The position numbers and the translations under genes were made by a program. From NCBI RefSeq assembly GCF_028437565.1, contig NZ_JAMRYR010000001.1:526640-590639 (forward strand): a DNA stretch of 64,000 nt. Reading direction: 5' to 3'. The notes beneath the pieces are model-generated. The model did not search any database, had not been told where the DNA came from, and saw only the letters and a list, made by a program, of their open reading frames with translations. Below, piece by piece: positions 8,533 through 20,398 of the stretch; the first letter of the stretch is position 1; every line of letters begins with the position of its first letter. The DNA is from Actinomyces sp. B33. Its GTDB lineage: Bacteria > Actinomycetota > Actinomycetes > Actinomycetales > Actinomycetaceae.

Positions 8533-9095
8533 GTCGAACCGCGCCGGGCGCCCGATCCGCTACCCCGGCCCGGATCACCGCACGCCGCCGCTCGGGCCGC
8601 TCGCCCTCCCAAGCCACACGGCCCCGACCCCGTAGCGAACGGGCGCGTGGCCCCGACCGCCCACCGGGTCCGCGGAGCCGGTCGGGCCTGTTCGCTACGG
8701 CGTCCTCGACGAGTGTCCACACCCCCTGTGGATCCCCTCGGCATAACCGCCCCGGATCTGTGCACGCCGCGATCCGATCTGTGAACGGGCCGGACTCCGC
8801 CTCCAGAAGTCCTCACAGGGGAAGGCTCCCATCCCCGGATCGGTCCCCATCCCCTCCACCGGCGAGAAGCCCGCGACGGCGCGGCGAATGACAGGTTTCC
8901 ACAGAATCCACACCCCTGATGGTGATGATGAGTTCTTGTCATTCGGATGAATGATCCCCGATCGCACATCACCCGTGTGCCGACCCGACGCGACCCGCGG
9001 GCGCGGAGTCGACGGCGTCTGCCCGGGGGTGCCCACGCGTCACCGGGAGTGGGTAGAGTGGGGCGGTACTCGTCTGTCATGAACCGGAGGCTGGC
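8533..9095. promoter_or_regulatory. oriC: dnaA-dnaN intergenic region, probable oriC
   Basis: A 563-base non-coding gap in the position of oriC in Mycobacterium and Streptomyces. DnaA-box-like words are GTGTCCACA (8713-8721), TGTGGATCC (8727-8735), GTTTCCACA (8895-8903) and GAATCCACA (8904-8912), all weak matches. A less GC-rich stretch follows at about 8920-8965. A long inverted repeat is at 8630-8700. The boxes are weaker than those upstream of dnaA, so the exact origin is uncertain. Confidence 0.6.
8630..8700. repeat. Long inverted repeat in the dnaA-dnaN gap
   Basis: Outer arms CCGTAGCGAAC (8630-8640) and GTTCGCTACGG (8690-8700) are perfectly complementary. Inner arms GGCCCCGACCG (8649-8659) and CGGTCGGGCC (8679-8688) pair with one bulge. 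The resulting ~71-nt hairpin could be the dnaA terminator, though it lacks a T run, or a structural part of the origin. Confidence 0.7.
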
Positions 9096-10232
9096 ATGAA
9101 GTTCACCGTCGCCCGCGACGTCCTCGCCGAGGCCGTGTCCTGGACCGCCAGGGCCCTGCCGCCCCGACCCGCCAGCCCCATCCTCGGCGGCGTGCGCATC
9201 CACGCGGCCGACGAGGAACTCACCCTGTCGTCCTTCGACTACGAGGTCTCCGCCAACTCCCGCATCCCCGCCGAGGTCGTCGAGGCCGGCGATGTCCTCG
9301 TCTCCGGCCGCCTCCTCGCCGACATCTCCAAGTCCCTGCCGAACAAGCCCGTGTCCGTCGAGCTCGACGGGCAGAAGGTCTCCATCGTCTGCGGATCCTC
9401 GCGCTTCGCCCTGCCCGTCATGCCCCTCGACGAATACCCGCTGCTGCCCGCCCAGCCCGAGGCCGCCGGCGCCGTCGACTCCCAGACCCTCTCCCAGGCG
9501 ATCGCCCAGGTCTCCATCGCAGCCTCGCGCGACGACACCCTGCCGCTGCTGACCGGCGTGCGCATCGAGATCGAGGGCGAGCACATGACGCTGCTGGCCA
9601 CCGACCGCTACCGCCTGGCCATGCGCGAACTCGACTGGCAGCCCGTCGACACCTCCTTCTCCCAGGTCGCCCTCGTCAAGGCGCGGATCCTCCAGGAGGT
9701 CGCCAAGTCGATGACCTCGGGCGCCAAGGTCGACCTCGGCATGTCCGACGAGACCCAGCCCAGCGCCTCCTCGCTCATCGGATTCGCCTCCCAGGGCAGG
9801 CGGACCACCTCCACCCTGATGAACGGCGACTACCCGGCGGTGCGCCGGCTCTTCCCCGAGTCCACGCCGATCCACGCGATCTGCGACCGGCAGGCGCTCC
9901 TCGAGGCCGTCAAGCGCGTCTCCCTCGTCGCCGAGCGCAAGACCTCCGTGCGCCTGGCGTTCACCGAGGGCCAGCTGATCCTCGAGGCCGGGCAGGGCGA
10001 CAACGCCCAGGCCTCCGAGGCCCTGGAGGCGACACTCATCGGCGAGGACATCGCCACCGCCTTCAACCCCCAGTTCCTCCTCGAGGGCCTGCAGGTCATG
10101 GACACGGATTTCGTCCGCTTCGGCTTCACCCATCCGACGAAGCCCGCCGTCATGACCGGCCAGACGAAGGCCGACGAGGGCGAGGTCACCGAGTTCCGCT
10201 ACCTCCTGATGCCGATCCGCTTCGGCGTCTGA
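9096..10232 (+). CDS. dnaN: DNA polymerase III beta sliding clamp
   Basis: 378 residues, three tandem clamp folds, the usual length for actinobacterial DnaN. ATG 9096 follows GGAGG. Recognisable segments are MKFTVARDVLAEAVSWTARALP at the start, LLTGVRIEIEGEHMTLLATDRYRLA in domain 2, and the C-terminus FRYLLMPIRF, part of the pocket that binds polymerase partners. The clamp tethers Pol III, ligase and MutS-type proteins to DNA. recF follows after three bases. Confidence 0.98.
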   Translation: MKFTVARDVLAEAVSWTARALPPRPASPILGGVRIHAADEELTLSSFDYEVSANSRIPAEVVEAGDVLVSGRLLADISKSLPNKPVSVELDGQKVSIVCGSSRFALPVMPLDEYPLLPAQPEAAGAVDSQTLSQAIAQVSIAASRDDTLPLLTGVRIEIEGEHMTLLATDRYRLAMRELDWQPVDTSFSQVALVKARILQEVAKSMTSGAKVDLGMSDETQPSASSLIGFASQGRRTTSTLMNGDYPAVRRLFPESTPIHAICDRQALLEAVKRVSLVAERKTSVRLAFTEGQLILEAGQGDNAQASEALEATLIGEDIATAFNPQFLLEGLQVMDTDFVRFGFTHPTKPAVMTGQTKADEGEVTEFRYLLMPIRFGV

Positions 10233-10235
10233 GTC

Positions 10236-11426
10236 GTGCGAGTCTCGCACGTCGCGCTCGACGACTTCCGCTCCTGGCGGCGCGGAGTCGTCGAACTGCC
10301 CCCCGGGCCGACGGTTCTCCTGGGCCCCAACGGGCAGGGCAAGACGAACCTCGTCGAGGCCATCGCCTACCTGTCGACCTTCTCCAGCCATCGGGTCTTC
10401 GCCGAGGGCGCCCTCGTGCGAATCCCCGTCGACGAGGAGGAGGAGCCGCCCGGCGGCGCCGTCGTCCGCGTCCGCCTGGTCTCGCACTCCGGGCGCGAGC
10501 AGGTCCTCGAATTGGAGATCGTCCGCGGCAAGGCGAATCGAGCGCGCATCAACCGCACGCAGGTCAGGCCCCGCGACATCCTCGGCCTCGTGCGCACCGT
10601 CGTCTTCGCGCCCGAGGACCTCCACCTCATCCGCGGCGAGCCGGGGGCCCGCCGCTCGTTCCTCGACGACCTGGCCGTCCAGCTCCACCCCCTGTCGGCC
10701 GCCGTGCGCGCCGACTTCGAGAGGGTCGCCCGTCAGCGGGCCGCCCTGATGAAGCAGGCGCAGGCGCGGGTGCGCCGCGGCCTCGAGCCGGAGCTGTCGA
10801 CCCTCGACGTGTGGGACGAGCGCTTCGCCGACCTGTCGGCGCGGGTGACGGCCGCCCGGGCCGAGGCGGTCCGCCTCCTGTCCGAGCCCGCGGCCCTGGC
10901 GCACGATCGCGTCGCCCAGACGGAGCGGGGCCTGGAGATGTCCTTCGAGGCCGGCGTCGATCGGGTCATCGGCGTCGACCCCGACCTGCCGGGCACCGCC
11001 GACCTGGAGGACGCGGGCGCCCAGGCGCAGCGGATGCTCGCGGCCCTCGCCCTCGTGCGCGACCGGGAGGTCGAGCGGGGGGTCAATCTCGTCGGCGCCC
11101 ACCGCGACGACCTCGACCTGCGCCTGGGGCGCATGCCCGTCAAGGGGTACGCGAGTCACGGGGAGTCGTGGTCGGTGGCGCTGGCCCTCAGGCTCGGCGC
11201 TTTCGACATCCTCACCCGGGACGAGGAGACGCCGATCCTCATCCTCGACGACGTGTTCGCCGAGCTCGACTCGCGTCGGCGCCGGGGCCTGGCCGAGCTG
11301 GCGTCGGCCGCCGACCAGGTGATCGTCACCGCCGCGGTCGCCGAGGACGTCCCCGAGTCCCTGTCGGCCCACGTCGTCCCCATCCGATGGGATCGCGATC
11401 GCGGGACGGTGGCCGGCGATGACTAG
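10236..11426 (+). CDS. recF: RecF, recombination mediator ATPase
   Basis: 396 residues, SMC-like ABC ATPase. The N-terminus VSHVALDDFRSW leads to Walker A GPNGQGKTNLVEAIAYLS. The signature segment SHGESWSVALALRLG and Walker B ILILDDVFAELDSRRR are near the C-terminus. RecF acts with RecO/RecR to load RecA at gaps behind stalled forks. The GTG start at 10236 lies three bases after dnaN and has no strong ribosome site of its own, so it is probably translationally coupled. Its end overlaps the next gene by eight bases. Confidence 0.96.
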   Translation: MRVSHVALDDFRSWRRGVVELPPGPTVLLGPNGQGKTNLVEAIAYLSTFSSHRVFAEGALVRIPVDEEEEPPGGAVVRVRLVSHSGREQVLELEIVRGKANRARINRTQVRPRDILGLVRTVVFAPEDLHLIRGEPGARRSFLDDLAVQLHPLSAAVRADFERVARQRAALMKQAQARVRRGLEPELSTLDVWDERFADLSARVTAARAEAVRLLSEPAALAHDRVAQTERGLEMSFEAGVDRVIGVDPDLPGTADLEDAGAQAQRMLAALALVRDREVERGVNLVGAHRDDLDLRLGRMPVKGYASHGESWSVALALRLGAFDILTRDEETPILILDDVFAELDSRRRRGLAELASAADQVIVTAAVAEDVPESLSAHVVPIRWDRDRGTVAGDD

Positions 11427-12195
11427 CGGGGCGATGGGCGTCCCGCCGGAGGAGAGGGTCGCCGAGGAGTACCTGGCGCGCGCCCTCGAACGCGCCCAGG
11501 CGGTGGCCCGGGCGCAGGGGTTCATGCGCACGAGCCTGCCGGCGTGGGGCCTGGGGGACGAGCCGAGGAGGCCCCGGGGGGCGGACGGGTCGAGCGAGTC
11601 GTCGCCGATCGACGCGACGTCGGCCGACTCCCTCGACGACGCGGGCTCCGGGGAGGAGGGTCCCGGGGCGGGGGAGGATCGGGCCTCCGCGCCGTCCGCG
11701 GCCCCGGGGGCGTCGGATCGTCCCGGGGGGGACGACGACGTCGATCCCGAGGGGGATCTGACGGCCCTTCGCGCCCTCCTGGCGGTGCCGGGAGCCCGGT
11801 GGTCGAGGATCCCGGGGATGGCCCCGATGCGCCGCCAGTACCGGTCGATGCGCCCCCTCGGGTCGTCGATCGACCGGATCATCCGCGTCAACCAGTGGGG
11901 GACGGCGACCCGCATGGGGTCGATCATGGCGAAGTGGCCGGTGATCGTCGGCGAGACGGTCGCCGAGCACGCGGCGGTCGAGACCTTCGAGGAGCATCGG
12001 CTGATCGTGCGCTGCTCGTCGACGGCGTGGGCCAACCAGCTGCGCCTCCTCCTGCCGATGATCGAGCGGAGGATCGCCGAGGAGGTCGGGACCGGCGTCG
12101 TCGAGCAGGTGGTGATCCTCGGCCCGATCGCCCCGTCGTGGAAGAAGGGGCCGCTGTCGGTGCGCGGCAGGGGTCCGCGCGACACCTACGGGTGA
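11419..12195 (+). CDS. DciA-like DUF721 protein (putative replicative helicase loader)
   Basis: 258 residues. The N-terminal half is acidic and disordered (Asp/Ser/Gly/Pro-rich). The C-terminal ~100 residues form the DUF721/DciA domain: WGTATRMGSIMAKWPVIVGETVAEHA then LIVRCSSTAWANQLRLLLPMIERRI. DciA family proteins load DnaB in bacteria without DnaC/DnaI, and the recF-DUF721-gyrB order is standard in Actinobacteria. The gene overlaps recF by eight bases. Family assignment is firm; the loader role here is by homology. Confidence 0.88.
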   Translation: MTSGAMGVPPEERVAEEYLARALERAQAVARAQGFMRTSLPAWGLGDEPRRPRGADGSSESSPIDATSADSLDDAGSGEEGPGAGEDRASAPSAAPGASDRPGGDDDVDPEGDLTALRALLAVPGARWSRIPGMAPMRRQYRSMRPLGSSIDRIIRVNQWGTATRMGSIMAKWPVIVGETVAEHAAVETFEEHRLIVRCSSTAWANQLRLLLPMIERRIAEEVGTGVVEQVVILGPIAPSWKKGPLSVRGRGPRDTYG

Positions 12196-12325
12196 GATTG
12201 CGGGGTCGGACGGGGTGCCGGCCGAAAGGCGGGGGTGCGACTCGTCACATCGTCGTCGACGCAGGTCGCGCAGCGTATGGGTGATCCGCGGCGATATCGG
12301 GAGCCTCGGGTGAGGGGGCCGTTTT

Positions 12326-12334
12326 TGGTAGAAT
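12326..12334 (+). promoter_or_regulatory. Candidate gyrB promoter (extended -10)
   Basis: TGGTAGAAT fits an extended -10 (TGn-TAGAAT) 54 bases before the gyrB start. The -35 is not clear. A small GTCGGG/CCCGAC hairpin follows in the leader (about 12349-12369). Confidence 0.5.
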
Positions 12335-12387
12335 ATCCGAGGTCAATTGTCGGGTTTTCACCTCCCGACTGATGCGAGGGGAGCCAC

Positions 12388-14415
12388 GTGGCTGACAACG
12401 AGACAACCGCCGACGGCGCGCAGGGATACGGCGCGTCCGACATCACCGTCCTCGAGGGGCTCGAGGCCGTGCGCAAGCGGCCGGGCATGTACATCGGGTC
12501 GACGGGCGAGCGCGGTCTGCACCACCTGGTCTACGAGGTCGTCGACAACTCCGTCGACGAGGCCCTCGCCGGCTACGCCGACCACATCGAGGTGACGATC
12601 CTCGCCGACGGCGGTCTGAGGGTCGTCGACAACGGCCGCGGCATCCCCGTCGACGAGCACCCCACCGAGCACAAGCCCACCGTCGAGGTCGTCATGACGA
12701 TCCTCCACGCAGGCGGCAAGTTCGGCGGCGGCGGCTACGCCGTGTCCGGCGGCCTGCACGGCGTCGGCATCTCCGTCGTCAACGCCCTGTCGACCCGCGT
12801 CGACACCGTCGTGCGCCGCCAGGGCCACGCGTGGCGGATGTCCTTCGCCAACGGCGGCACCCCGGTCACCGCCCTCGTGCGCGGGGAGGAGACCGAGGAG
12901 ACCGGCACGACCCAGACCTTCTACCCCGATCCGGCGATCTTCGACACCGTCGACTTCGACTTCGAGACCCTGCGGACCCGCTTCCAGCAGATGGCCTTCC
13001 TCAACAAGGGCCTGCGGATCACCCTGACCGACGAGCGCCCCACCGCCATCGACGACGGCGACGAGATCACCGGCGACGAGATGGGCACCGCCGACGACCC
13101 GGTCCCCGGGTTCCGCACCGTCTCGTACTTGTACGCCAATGGTCTCAGGGACTACGTCGAGTACCTCGACTCGGCCAAGAAGATCGAGACGATCAACGAC
13201 GAGATCATCTCCTTCGAGTCCGAGAACGACGAGGGCACGATGAGCGTGGAGATCGCCATGCAGTGGACGAGCGCCTACTCCGCGTCCGTCCACACCTTCG
13301 CCAACACGATCAACACCACCGAGGGCGGCATGCACGAGGAGGGCTTCCGCACGGCCCTGACCTCGATCGTCAACCGCTACGGGCGCGACAAGGGGATCAT
13401 CAAGGACAAGGACGACAACCTCACCGGCGACGACGTGCGCGAGGGCCTGACCGCCGTCATCTCCATCAAGCTGACCGAGCCCCAGTTCGAGGGGCAGACG
13501 AAGACCAAGCTCGGCAACACCGAGGCGCGGACCTTCGTCGCCCAGCAGGTGTACTCGCGCCTGACCGACTGGTTCGACGCGCATCCGGCCGACGCCAAGG
13601 CGATCATCGCGAAGGGCCAGCAGGCCCAGATGGCCCGCGTCGCCGCCCGCAAGGCCCGCGAGGCCACCCGCCGCAAGGGGGTCCTCGAATCCGCGTCCAT
13701 GCCCGGCAAGCTGCGCGACTGCTCGAGCCGCACCGCCTCCGAATGCGAGATCTTCATCGTCGAGGGCGACTCCGCCGGCGGCAGCGCCGTCGGCGGGCGC
13801 GACCCCGAGCACCAGGCGATCATGCCGATCCGCGGCAAGATCCTCAACGTCGAGAAGGCCCGCCTCGACCGGGCCCTGTCGTCGGACACGATCCGCTCCC
13901 TCATCACCGCCTTCGGCACCGGCATCGGCGAGGACTTCGACCTCGCCAAGCTGCGCTACGGCAAGATCGTCATCATGGCCGACGCCGACGTCGACGGCCA
14001 GCACATCGCCACCCTGCTCCTGACCCTCCTCTTCCGCTACATGCGCCCCCTCATCGAGCACGGTCACACCTACATCGCCATGCCGCCGCTGTACCGGATC
14101 AAGTGGACGAACGCCGACCACCAGTTCGCCTACTCCGACAAGGAGCGCGACGACCTGCTCGCCGCCGGCGCCGCCGCGAACCACCGCCTGCCCAAGGAGG
14201 GCGGCATCCAGCGCTACAAGGGCCTGGGCGAGATGAACGACCACGAGCTGTGGGAGACGACGATGGACCCGAGCCGGCGCATCCTCAAGCAGGTCACCCT
14301 CGACGAGGCCGCCGACGCCGACGAGACCTTCACGATCCTCATGGGCGACGACGTCGAGAGGCGCCGCACCTTCATTCAGCGCAACGCCGCCGACGTGCGC
14401 TTCCTCGACATCTGA
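12388..14415 (+). CDS. gyrB: DNA gyrase subunit B
   Basis: 675 residues. GHKL ATPase domain: [35 protein letters not shown] and [15 protein letters not shown]. The transducer and TOPRIM domains follow with [21 protein letters not shown] and DADVDGQHI, ending in the usual RFLDI. Gyrase introduces negative supercoils with GyrA. The start is GTG 12388 behind GGGGAG. Length and motifs are complete. gyrA follows after 60 bases. Confidence 0.98.
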   Translation: MADNETTADGAQGYGASDITVLEGLEAVRKRPGMYIGSTGERGLHHLVYEVVDNSVDEALAGYADHIEVTILADGGLRVVDNGRGIPVDEHPTEHKPTVEVVMTILHAGGKFGGGGYAVSGGLHGVGISVVNALSTRVDTVVRRQGHAWRMSFANGGTPVTALVRGEETEETGTTQTFYPDPAIFDTVDFDFETLRTRFQQMAFLNKGLRITLTDERPTAIDDGDEITGDEMGTADDPVPGFRTVSYLYANGLRDYVEYLDSAKKIETINDEIISFESENDEGTMSVEIAMQWTSAYSASVHTFANTINTTEGGMHEEGFRTALTSIVNRYGRDKGIIKDKDDNLTGDDVREGLTAVISIKLTEPQFEGQTKTKLGNTEARTFVAQQVYSRLTDWFDAHPADAKAIIAKGQQAQMARVAARKAREATRRKGVLESASMPGKLRDCSSRTASECEIFIVEGDSAGGSAVGGRDPEHQAIMPIRGKILNVEKARLDRALSSDTIRSLITAFGTGIGEDFDLAKLRYGKIVIMADADVDGQHIATLLLTLLFRYMRPLIEHGHTYIAMPPLYRIKWTNADHQFAYSDKERDDLLAAGAAANHRLPKEGGIQRYKGLGEMNDHELWETTMDPSRRILKQVTLDEAADADETFTILMGDDVERRRTFIQRNAADVRFLDI

Positions 14416-14475
14416 CATCGGCGGGGGCGGCGCCCGGCGCTAGCCCCGCCACCCGAAACGACCCGAAGGACACAC

Positions 14476-17108
<2,633 letters not shown>

Positions 17109-17112
<4 letters not shown>

Positions 17113-17504
17113 GCTCTCCGATGGGCGATCCCCACTACGACGACGCCCCGCGCCGGGTCGACCTGGCGGTCGCCCGACTCGACGCGTGGAGCGTGATGAA
17201 GGTCAGCTTCCTGCTGTCGGTGGCCCTGGGGGTCGCGATGGTCATCGGGACGGCGATCCTGTGGTTCATGGTCGACGGGATGCACGTCTTCTCGACGATC
17301 GAGGACTTCCTCGTCCAGATCGGCGCGGAGAGGTACGCGTCCTTCCTCGATTACGCGCGCCTGCCGAAGGTCCTGTCGTACGCGACGATCGCGGCGGTCG
17401 CCAACGTCGTCCTCATGACGGCGATGCTGACGCTGGGGTCGCTGTTGTACAACGTCATCACCTCGCTGGTCGGCGGGGTGAAGATCTCCTTGATGGACGA
17501 GTAG
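17109..17504 (+). CDS. DUF3566 membrane protein
   Basis: 131 residues in the conserved slot after gyrA. A short polar N-terminus precedes two transmembrane helices (about 30-55 and 90-120). The family block is [26 protein letters not shown]. Its ATG overlaps the gyrA stop (ATGA), so translation is probably coupled. An in-frame ATG at 17121 is an alternative start. Molecular role unknown; the M. tuberculosis relative (CwsA neighbour region, Rv0007-type) is linked to the cell envelope, which is only suggestive here. Confidence 0.88.
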
Positions 17505-17593
17505 CCGGCGTCGTGTCGGGCGTCACCGGGGGCTGTTTTGCCCCGTCCGGGGTCGCGCGTATACAATCATCCGGTGCCCCTCGGGGAGCAGTT

Positions 17594-17670
17594 GGGCCTA
17601 TAGCTCAGTAGGTTAGAGCGCAGTCCTGATAAGACTGAGGTCGGTGGTTCGAGCCCACCTAGGCCCACCA
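17594..17670 (+). tRNA. tRNA-Ile (GAT)
   Basis: Full cloverleaf: acceptor GGGCCTA/TAGGCCC, anticodon loop CTGATAA with GAT, T-arm GGTTCGAGCC, and an encoded ACCA end. Length is 77 with CCA. It is the usual tRNA after gyrA/DUF3566. Confidence 0.97.
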
Positions 17671-17702
17671 TCCGTATCAGCCGGAGAGCGGAGGGACAGA
17701 CC

Positions 17703-17837
17703 ATGAAGAAGTGGATCGCCGCCGTCGTGGCCGTTGGATCCGCCATCGGGATCGGCCTGATCGTCCGTCAGATCGTCGAGGACCTGTCCGACAACGCCGA
17801 GTTGTGGACGTCGGTGACGGACTCCGTCGAGGTCTGA
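17703..17837 (+). CDS. DLW-39-like small membrane protein
   Basis: 44 residues: MKKWIAAVVAVGSAIGIGLI, then RQIVEDLSDNAELWTSVTDS. It has one N-terminal transmembrane helix and an acidic tail ending close to the LW-x-x-x-T-D motif that defines DLW-39 proteins. These sit between tRNA-Ile and tRNA-Ala next to gyrA in many actinobacteria, as here. The ATG follows GGAGGG by eight bases. Function unknown. Confidence 0.82.
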   Translation: MKKWIAAVVAVGSAIGIGLIVRQIVEDLSDNAELWTSVTDSVEV

Positions 17838-17846
17838 AAACCCCTG

Positions 17847-17922
17847 GGGGCCATGGCGCAATTGGTAGCGCACCTGCTTTGCAAGCAGGGGGTTACGGGT
17901 TCGAGTCCCGTTGGCTCCACCA
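17847..17922 (+). tRNA. tRNA-Ala (TGC)
   Basis: Cloverleaf with acceptor GGGGCCA/TGGCTCC (one G-U pair), anticodon stem CCTGC/GCAGG around TTTGCAA (anticodon TGC), T-arm GGGTTCGAGTCCC and encoded CCA. Immediately after it, base composition changes towards AT, so this gene marks the left edge of the putative island. Confidence 0.97.
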
Positions 17923-18351
17923 CCAGTACTGGCCCGTAGTTTTGCTGTCGTCGAGCATTTTGTTTAATGCGGAGCTTGGTGTTTCGTGACAAGGGTGGTG
18001 CATCCTCCCCCTGCTTTTGACATGGCGGTGTTGGCGAGTTCGAGGTATCGCGCATCGCCGACGTGCAGCATGTTTTCGTAACGCCACATACTGCCGAGGC
18101 TGGCATCAACGAGCAGAGGTTCAGATGTTTGTTCCTCGGGGTGCGTTAGAGCGGGCGGTCTATGGGTGCATCGTTTTCCGCGATTCTTGGTGAGCGAGGA
18201 CGATCTGCTCGTCCTGACGGTGTTGTGAACGAGGATTCTTGAACCGGCTTTGTCGTATGGGATCGAGTATCCGTCACCTGTGTCCGAACAGAAAACGATG
18301 ATCCGTGAGCGGATTGATCACCCGAGGCTCGAAGAGGCGTTTCCGATTCTC
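17923..18351. other. Island left margin with an unassigned open frame
   Basis: No gene with a start and ribosome site is visible. On the minus strand, 18317 down to 17964 is free of stops for about 117 codons. It reads protein-like (includes DTGDGYSIPYDKAGSRI and ASLGSMWRYENMLHVGDA) and ends in TAA. There is no ATG or GTG start in its first half, so it looks like the 3' part of a disrupted gene downstream of the GntR gene. I do not recognise the family. Confidence 0.35.
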
Positions 18352-19125
18352 TCAGAGGGTGAACTCGAAGCGGCTTCTGTTGCCGCGGTGATACGCAGTG
18401 AAATACTCGATCGGATTTCCGGCTGGATCGAAGTTAACCGACATCAGAACCATCACCACGGGAAAACCTCCCAGTTCCAGTAATCGTTGTTGCTCCTCTG
18501 TAGCGGGTGCTACCTCTATCGATCGACGGGCGCCTAGGACCATTACGCCGTTCTCATTCAGGACCTTGTGCATCGATTCCGTTCGCATGTCGCGGCCGGC
18601 GAAATACTCCCCGAACTCCTTCGGAAGATACGAGTGAATCCAAGACCACGGCTCTCCGTCTACTCGGCGGACGCGTTCGAGATAGAAAACGATGTCGCCC
18701 GGTGCACAATTCAATTGGAAAGCAACATTGGAATCAGCTTTGACATACTTTTGTGAGAGGACATCGGAAGTGATCACCGCTTCAGAACCGGTAGCATCTG
18801 CATAAAGCCCACGCAGAGTGTACGGACTCTTTTCGGCCGACTCCCTTTCAGCGACGAACGAGCCTTTTCCGTGGACCCTATAGATGATCCCCATACTCTC
18901 GAGCTCTTCGAGAGCCTGTCGAACAACTGCCCGGGAAACATCGTACATCGAGCAAAGCCCGCTTTCGCTTGGCAGAGCATCGCCCGGTGTCAGGCACAGT
19001 CTGCCGATCTCCTTGATCAGGCTGTTGCGCAATTGCTCGTGCTTGGTGTCTCCGGGCACGTCATGCAAAGAAAACTCTTTGCCTGAGGCGACCCATTCTT
19101 TCGTGGCTCGACGTGAGTTGGTCAT
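18352..19125 (-). CDS. GntR-family regulator with UTRA domain
   Basis: 257 residues. A winged HTH (about residues 30-95) contains HEQLRNSLIKEIGRLCLTPGDALPSE and SRAVVRQALEELESMGIIYRVHGKGSFV. A UTRA ligand-binding domain (about 115-250) contains ERVRRVDGEPWSWIHSYLP and the C-terminal PIEYFTAYHRGNRSRFEF. UTRA regulators (HutC/FarR group) respond to small metabolites, often sugar phosphates. ATG 19125 follows AAGGA; the longer frame to 19170 lacks one. It is divergent from the ABC operon and is its obvious candidate regulator. Codon use is less GC-biased than in the core genes. Confidence 0.9.
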   Translation of the reverse strand: MTNSRRATKEWVASGKEFSLHDVPGDTKHEQLRNSLIKEIGRLCLTPGDALPSESGLCSMYDVSRAVVRQALEELESMGIIYRVHGKGSFVAERESAEKSPYTLRGLYADATGSEAVITSDVLSQKYVKADSNVAFQLNCAPGDIVFYLERVRRVDGEPWSWIHSYLPKEFGEYFAGRDMRTESMHKVLNENGVMVLGARRSIEVAPATEEQQRLLELGGFPVVMVLMSVNFDPAGNPIEYFTAYHRGNRSRFEFTL

Positions 19126-19161
19126 CGATGATCCTTTTGACGTGCCCTGAAGGCATGACCA

Positions 19162-19250
19162 CTGTATCAACTTACACAGGGAAAGATATCAAAATGAGAT
19201 CAAATTGTTATAATAAGTTTGCATGAAAGTATCTTGTTGAACTCAAACTT
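19162..19250 (+). promoter_or_regulatory. Divergent promoter/operator region of the ABC operon
   Basis: The AT-rich gap between the regulator and the transporter holds TATAAT (19209-19214) for rightward transcription, with no convincing -35. An imperfect 18-bp palindrome, CTGTATCAACTTACACAG, is at 19162-19179. An AAGTTTG (19215-19221)/CAAACTT (19244-19250) inverted repeat overlaps the promoter. One of these is probably the GntR operator. Confidence 0.45.
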
Positions 19251-19319
19251 GTCATATCATGTTAGGTGCGGATGTCATCCGTGCCGCTGCGCGCTTGATC
19301 TTGTCGAGGAGGACTGGAA

Positions 19320-20396
19320 ATGCGTTCAAAAGCCATTTTTGCAACTGTTGGATTCGTTGCGGTTGCGCTATTAGCCGCAGGATGCGGTCAGTCTGGCAGT
19401 GTCGGGAACAGTGCGGAATCGTTCCCGAATTCCGGTGAATCGCCTGCTCCTGGCGGCAAAGTTACCGCGTACTGCTCGATGTCTGAGGTGGACTGCCAGC
19501 AGATCGTCGAAGATTTCACCACCGACACGGGTATCACAGTCGATTACGTCCGCATGTCCGTGGGCGAAAACTATGCTCGGATTCAAGCGGAGGCGGATAA
19601 TCCGCAGGCGTCGCTGTGGATCGGAGGGTCCGCTGAGACCTATGTCGAGGCTGCGGTGAATAACTTGCTCGAGCCTTATGAGCCGAACGGTCTAGATAAG
19701 ATTGATGAAATCTACCGTGATCCGGATAATTTCTGGATACCAACATCCAGCGCGCCGGTGGCATTCGCCTCCAATACTGCCCTTATTGAGGAATTGGGAA
19801 TCGATCCACCGGACAGCTGGGAGGATTTGGCAGACCCGAAGCTCGCGAACTCGGTGGTTCTCGCTCATCCCGCATCATCTGGGACCGGCGCAGCCGTCAT
19901 GTCCACTCTGGTTCAGCTGTACGGCGAGGAGAAGGGATTCGATGTGATGAAGAGAATCGATGCCAATGTTGCTCAATACACCAGATCCGGCGGTGCCCCG
20001 ACCCGTATGGTCGGGCTTGGCGAGGCCGCTGTCTCCGCAAGCTACGTCATGGATGTCGAGCTCGGGATGGCTGAGGGATTCGACATCACCCCGTCGTTCC
20101 CCCAAGAGGGAACGGGGTTCGGCATCAATGCCGCCGCGCTCATCAAGGGTGGGCGGGAGAATGAAGCGGCGGGTGCAAGAGCATTTCTTGACTGGGTTCT
20201 GACCGAGAATGGTCAGAAATCAATGATGAAAACGTTCTGGCGTCCCATAGTCCCTGGCATCATGAACTCAACTTCGCGGGTTGATACCTCTGGCATCAAG
20301 CTCATCGATTACAACACCTTTTGGGCTGGCGAAAACAGGACACGCCTCATCGAACTGTTCGAAGACCGGATTCGCCACGGCTCGGATGCTCAATAA
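19320..20396 (+). CDS. ABC transporter substrate-binding lipoprotein (AfuA/Fe3+-type family)
   Basis: 358 residues. A lipoprotein signal ends in the lipobox LLAAGC (C about residue 22), so it is anchored outside the membrane. The mature part has the periplasmic-binding fold of the AfuA/FbpA/PhnS family: KVTAYCSM, VRMSVGENYARIQAEADNPQASLWIGGSAETYVEA, and a C-terminal domain with RAFLDWVLTENGQKSM. Members bind ferric iron, 2-aminoethylphosphonate or hexose phosphates. The conserved ferric-ligand tyrosine pair is not evident to me. With a phosphatase-family gene in the same operon, a phosphorylated sugar or polyol is my preferred ligand (inference). Confidence 0.88.
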   Translation: MRSKAIFATVGFVAVALLAAGCGQSGSVGNSAESFPNSGESPAPGGKVTAYCSMSEVDCQQIVEDFTTDTGITVDYVRMSVGENYARIQAEADNPQASLWIGGSAETYVEAAVNNLLEPYEPNGLDKIDEIYRDPDNFWIPTSSAPVAFASNTALIEELGIDPPDSWEDLADPKLANSVVLAHPASSGTGAAVMSTLVQLYGEEKGFDVMKRIDANVAQYTRSGGAPTRMVGLGEAAVSASYVMDVELGMAEGFDITPSFPQEGTGFGINAAALIKGGRENEAAGARAFLDWVLTENGQKSMMKTFWRPIVPGIMNSTSRVDTSGIKLIDYNTFWAGENRTRLIELFEDRIRHGSDAQ

Positions 20397-20398
20397 AA

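Noticed and set aside
8271..12185. A 1304-codon antisense frame under dnaN-recF
   Set aside because: Antisense of conserved replication genes; no ribosome site, no recognisable domain.
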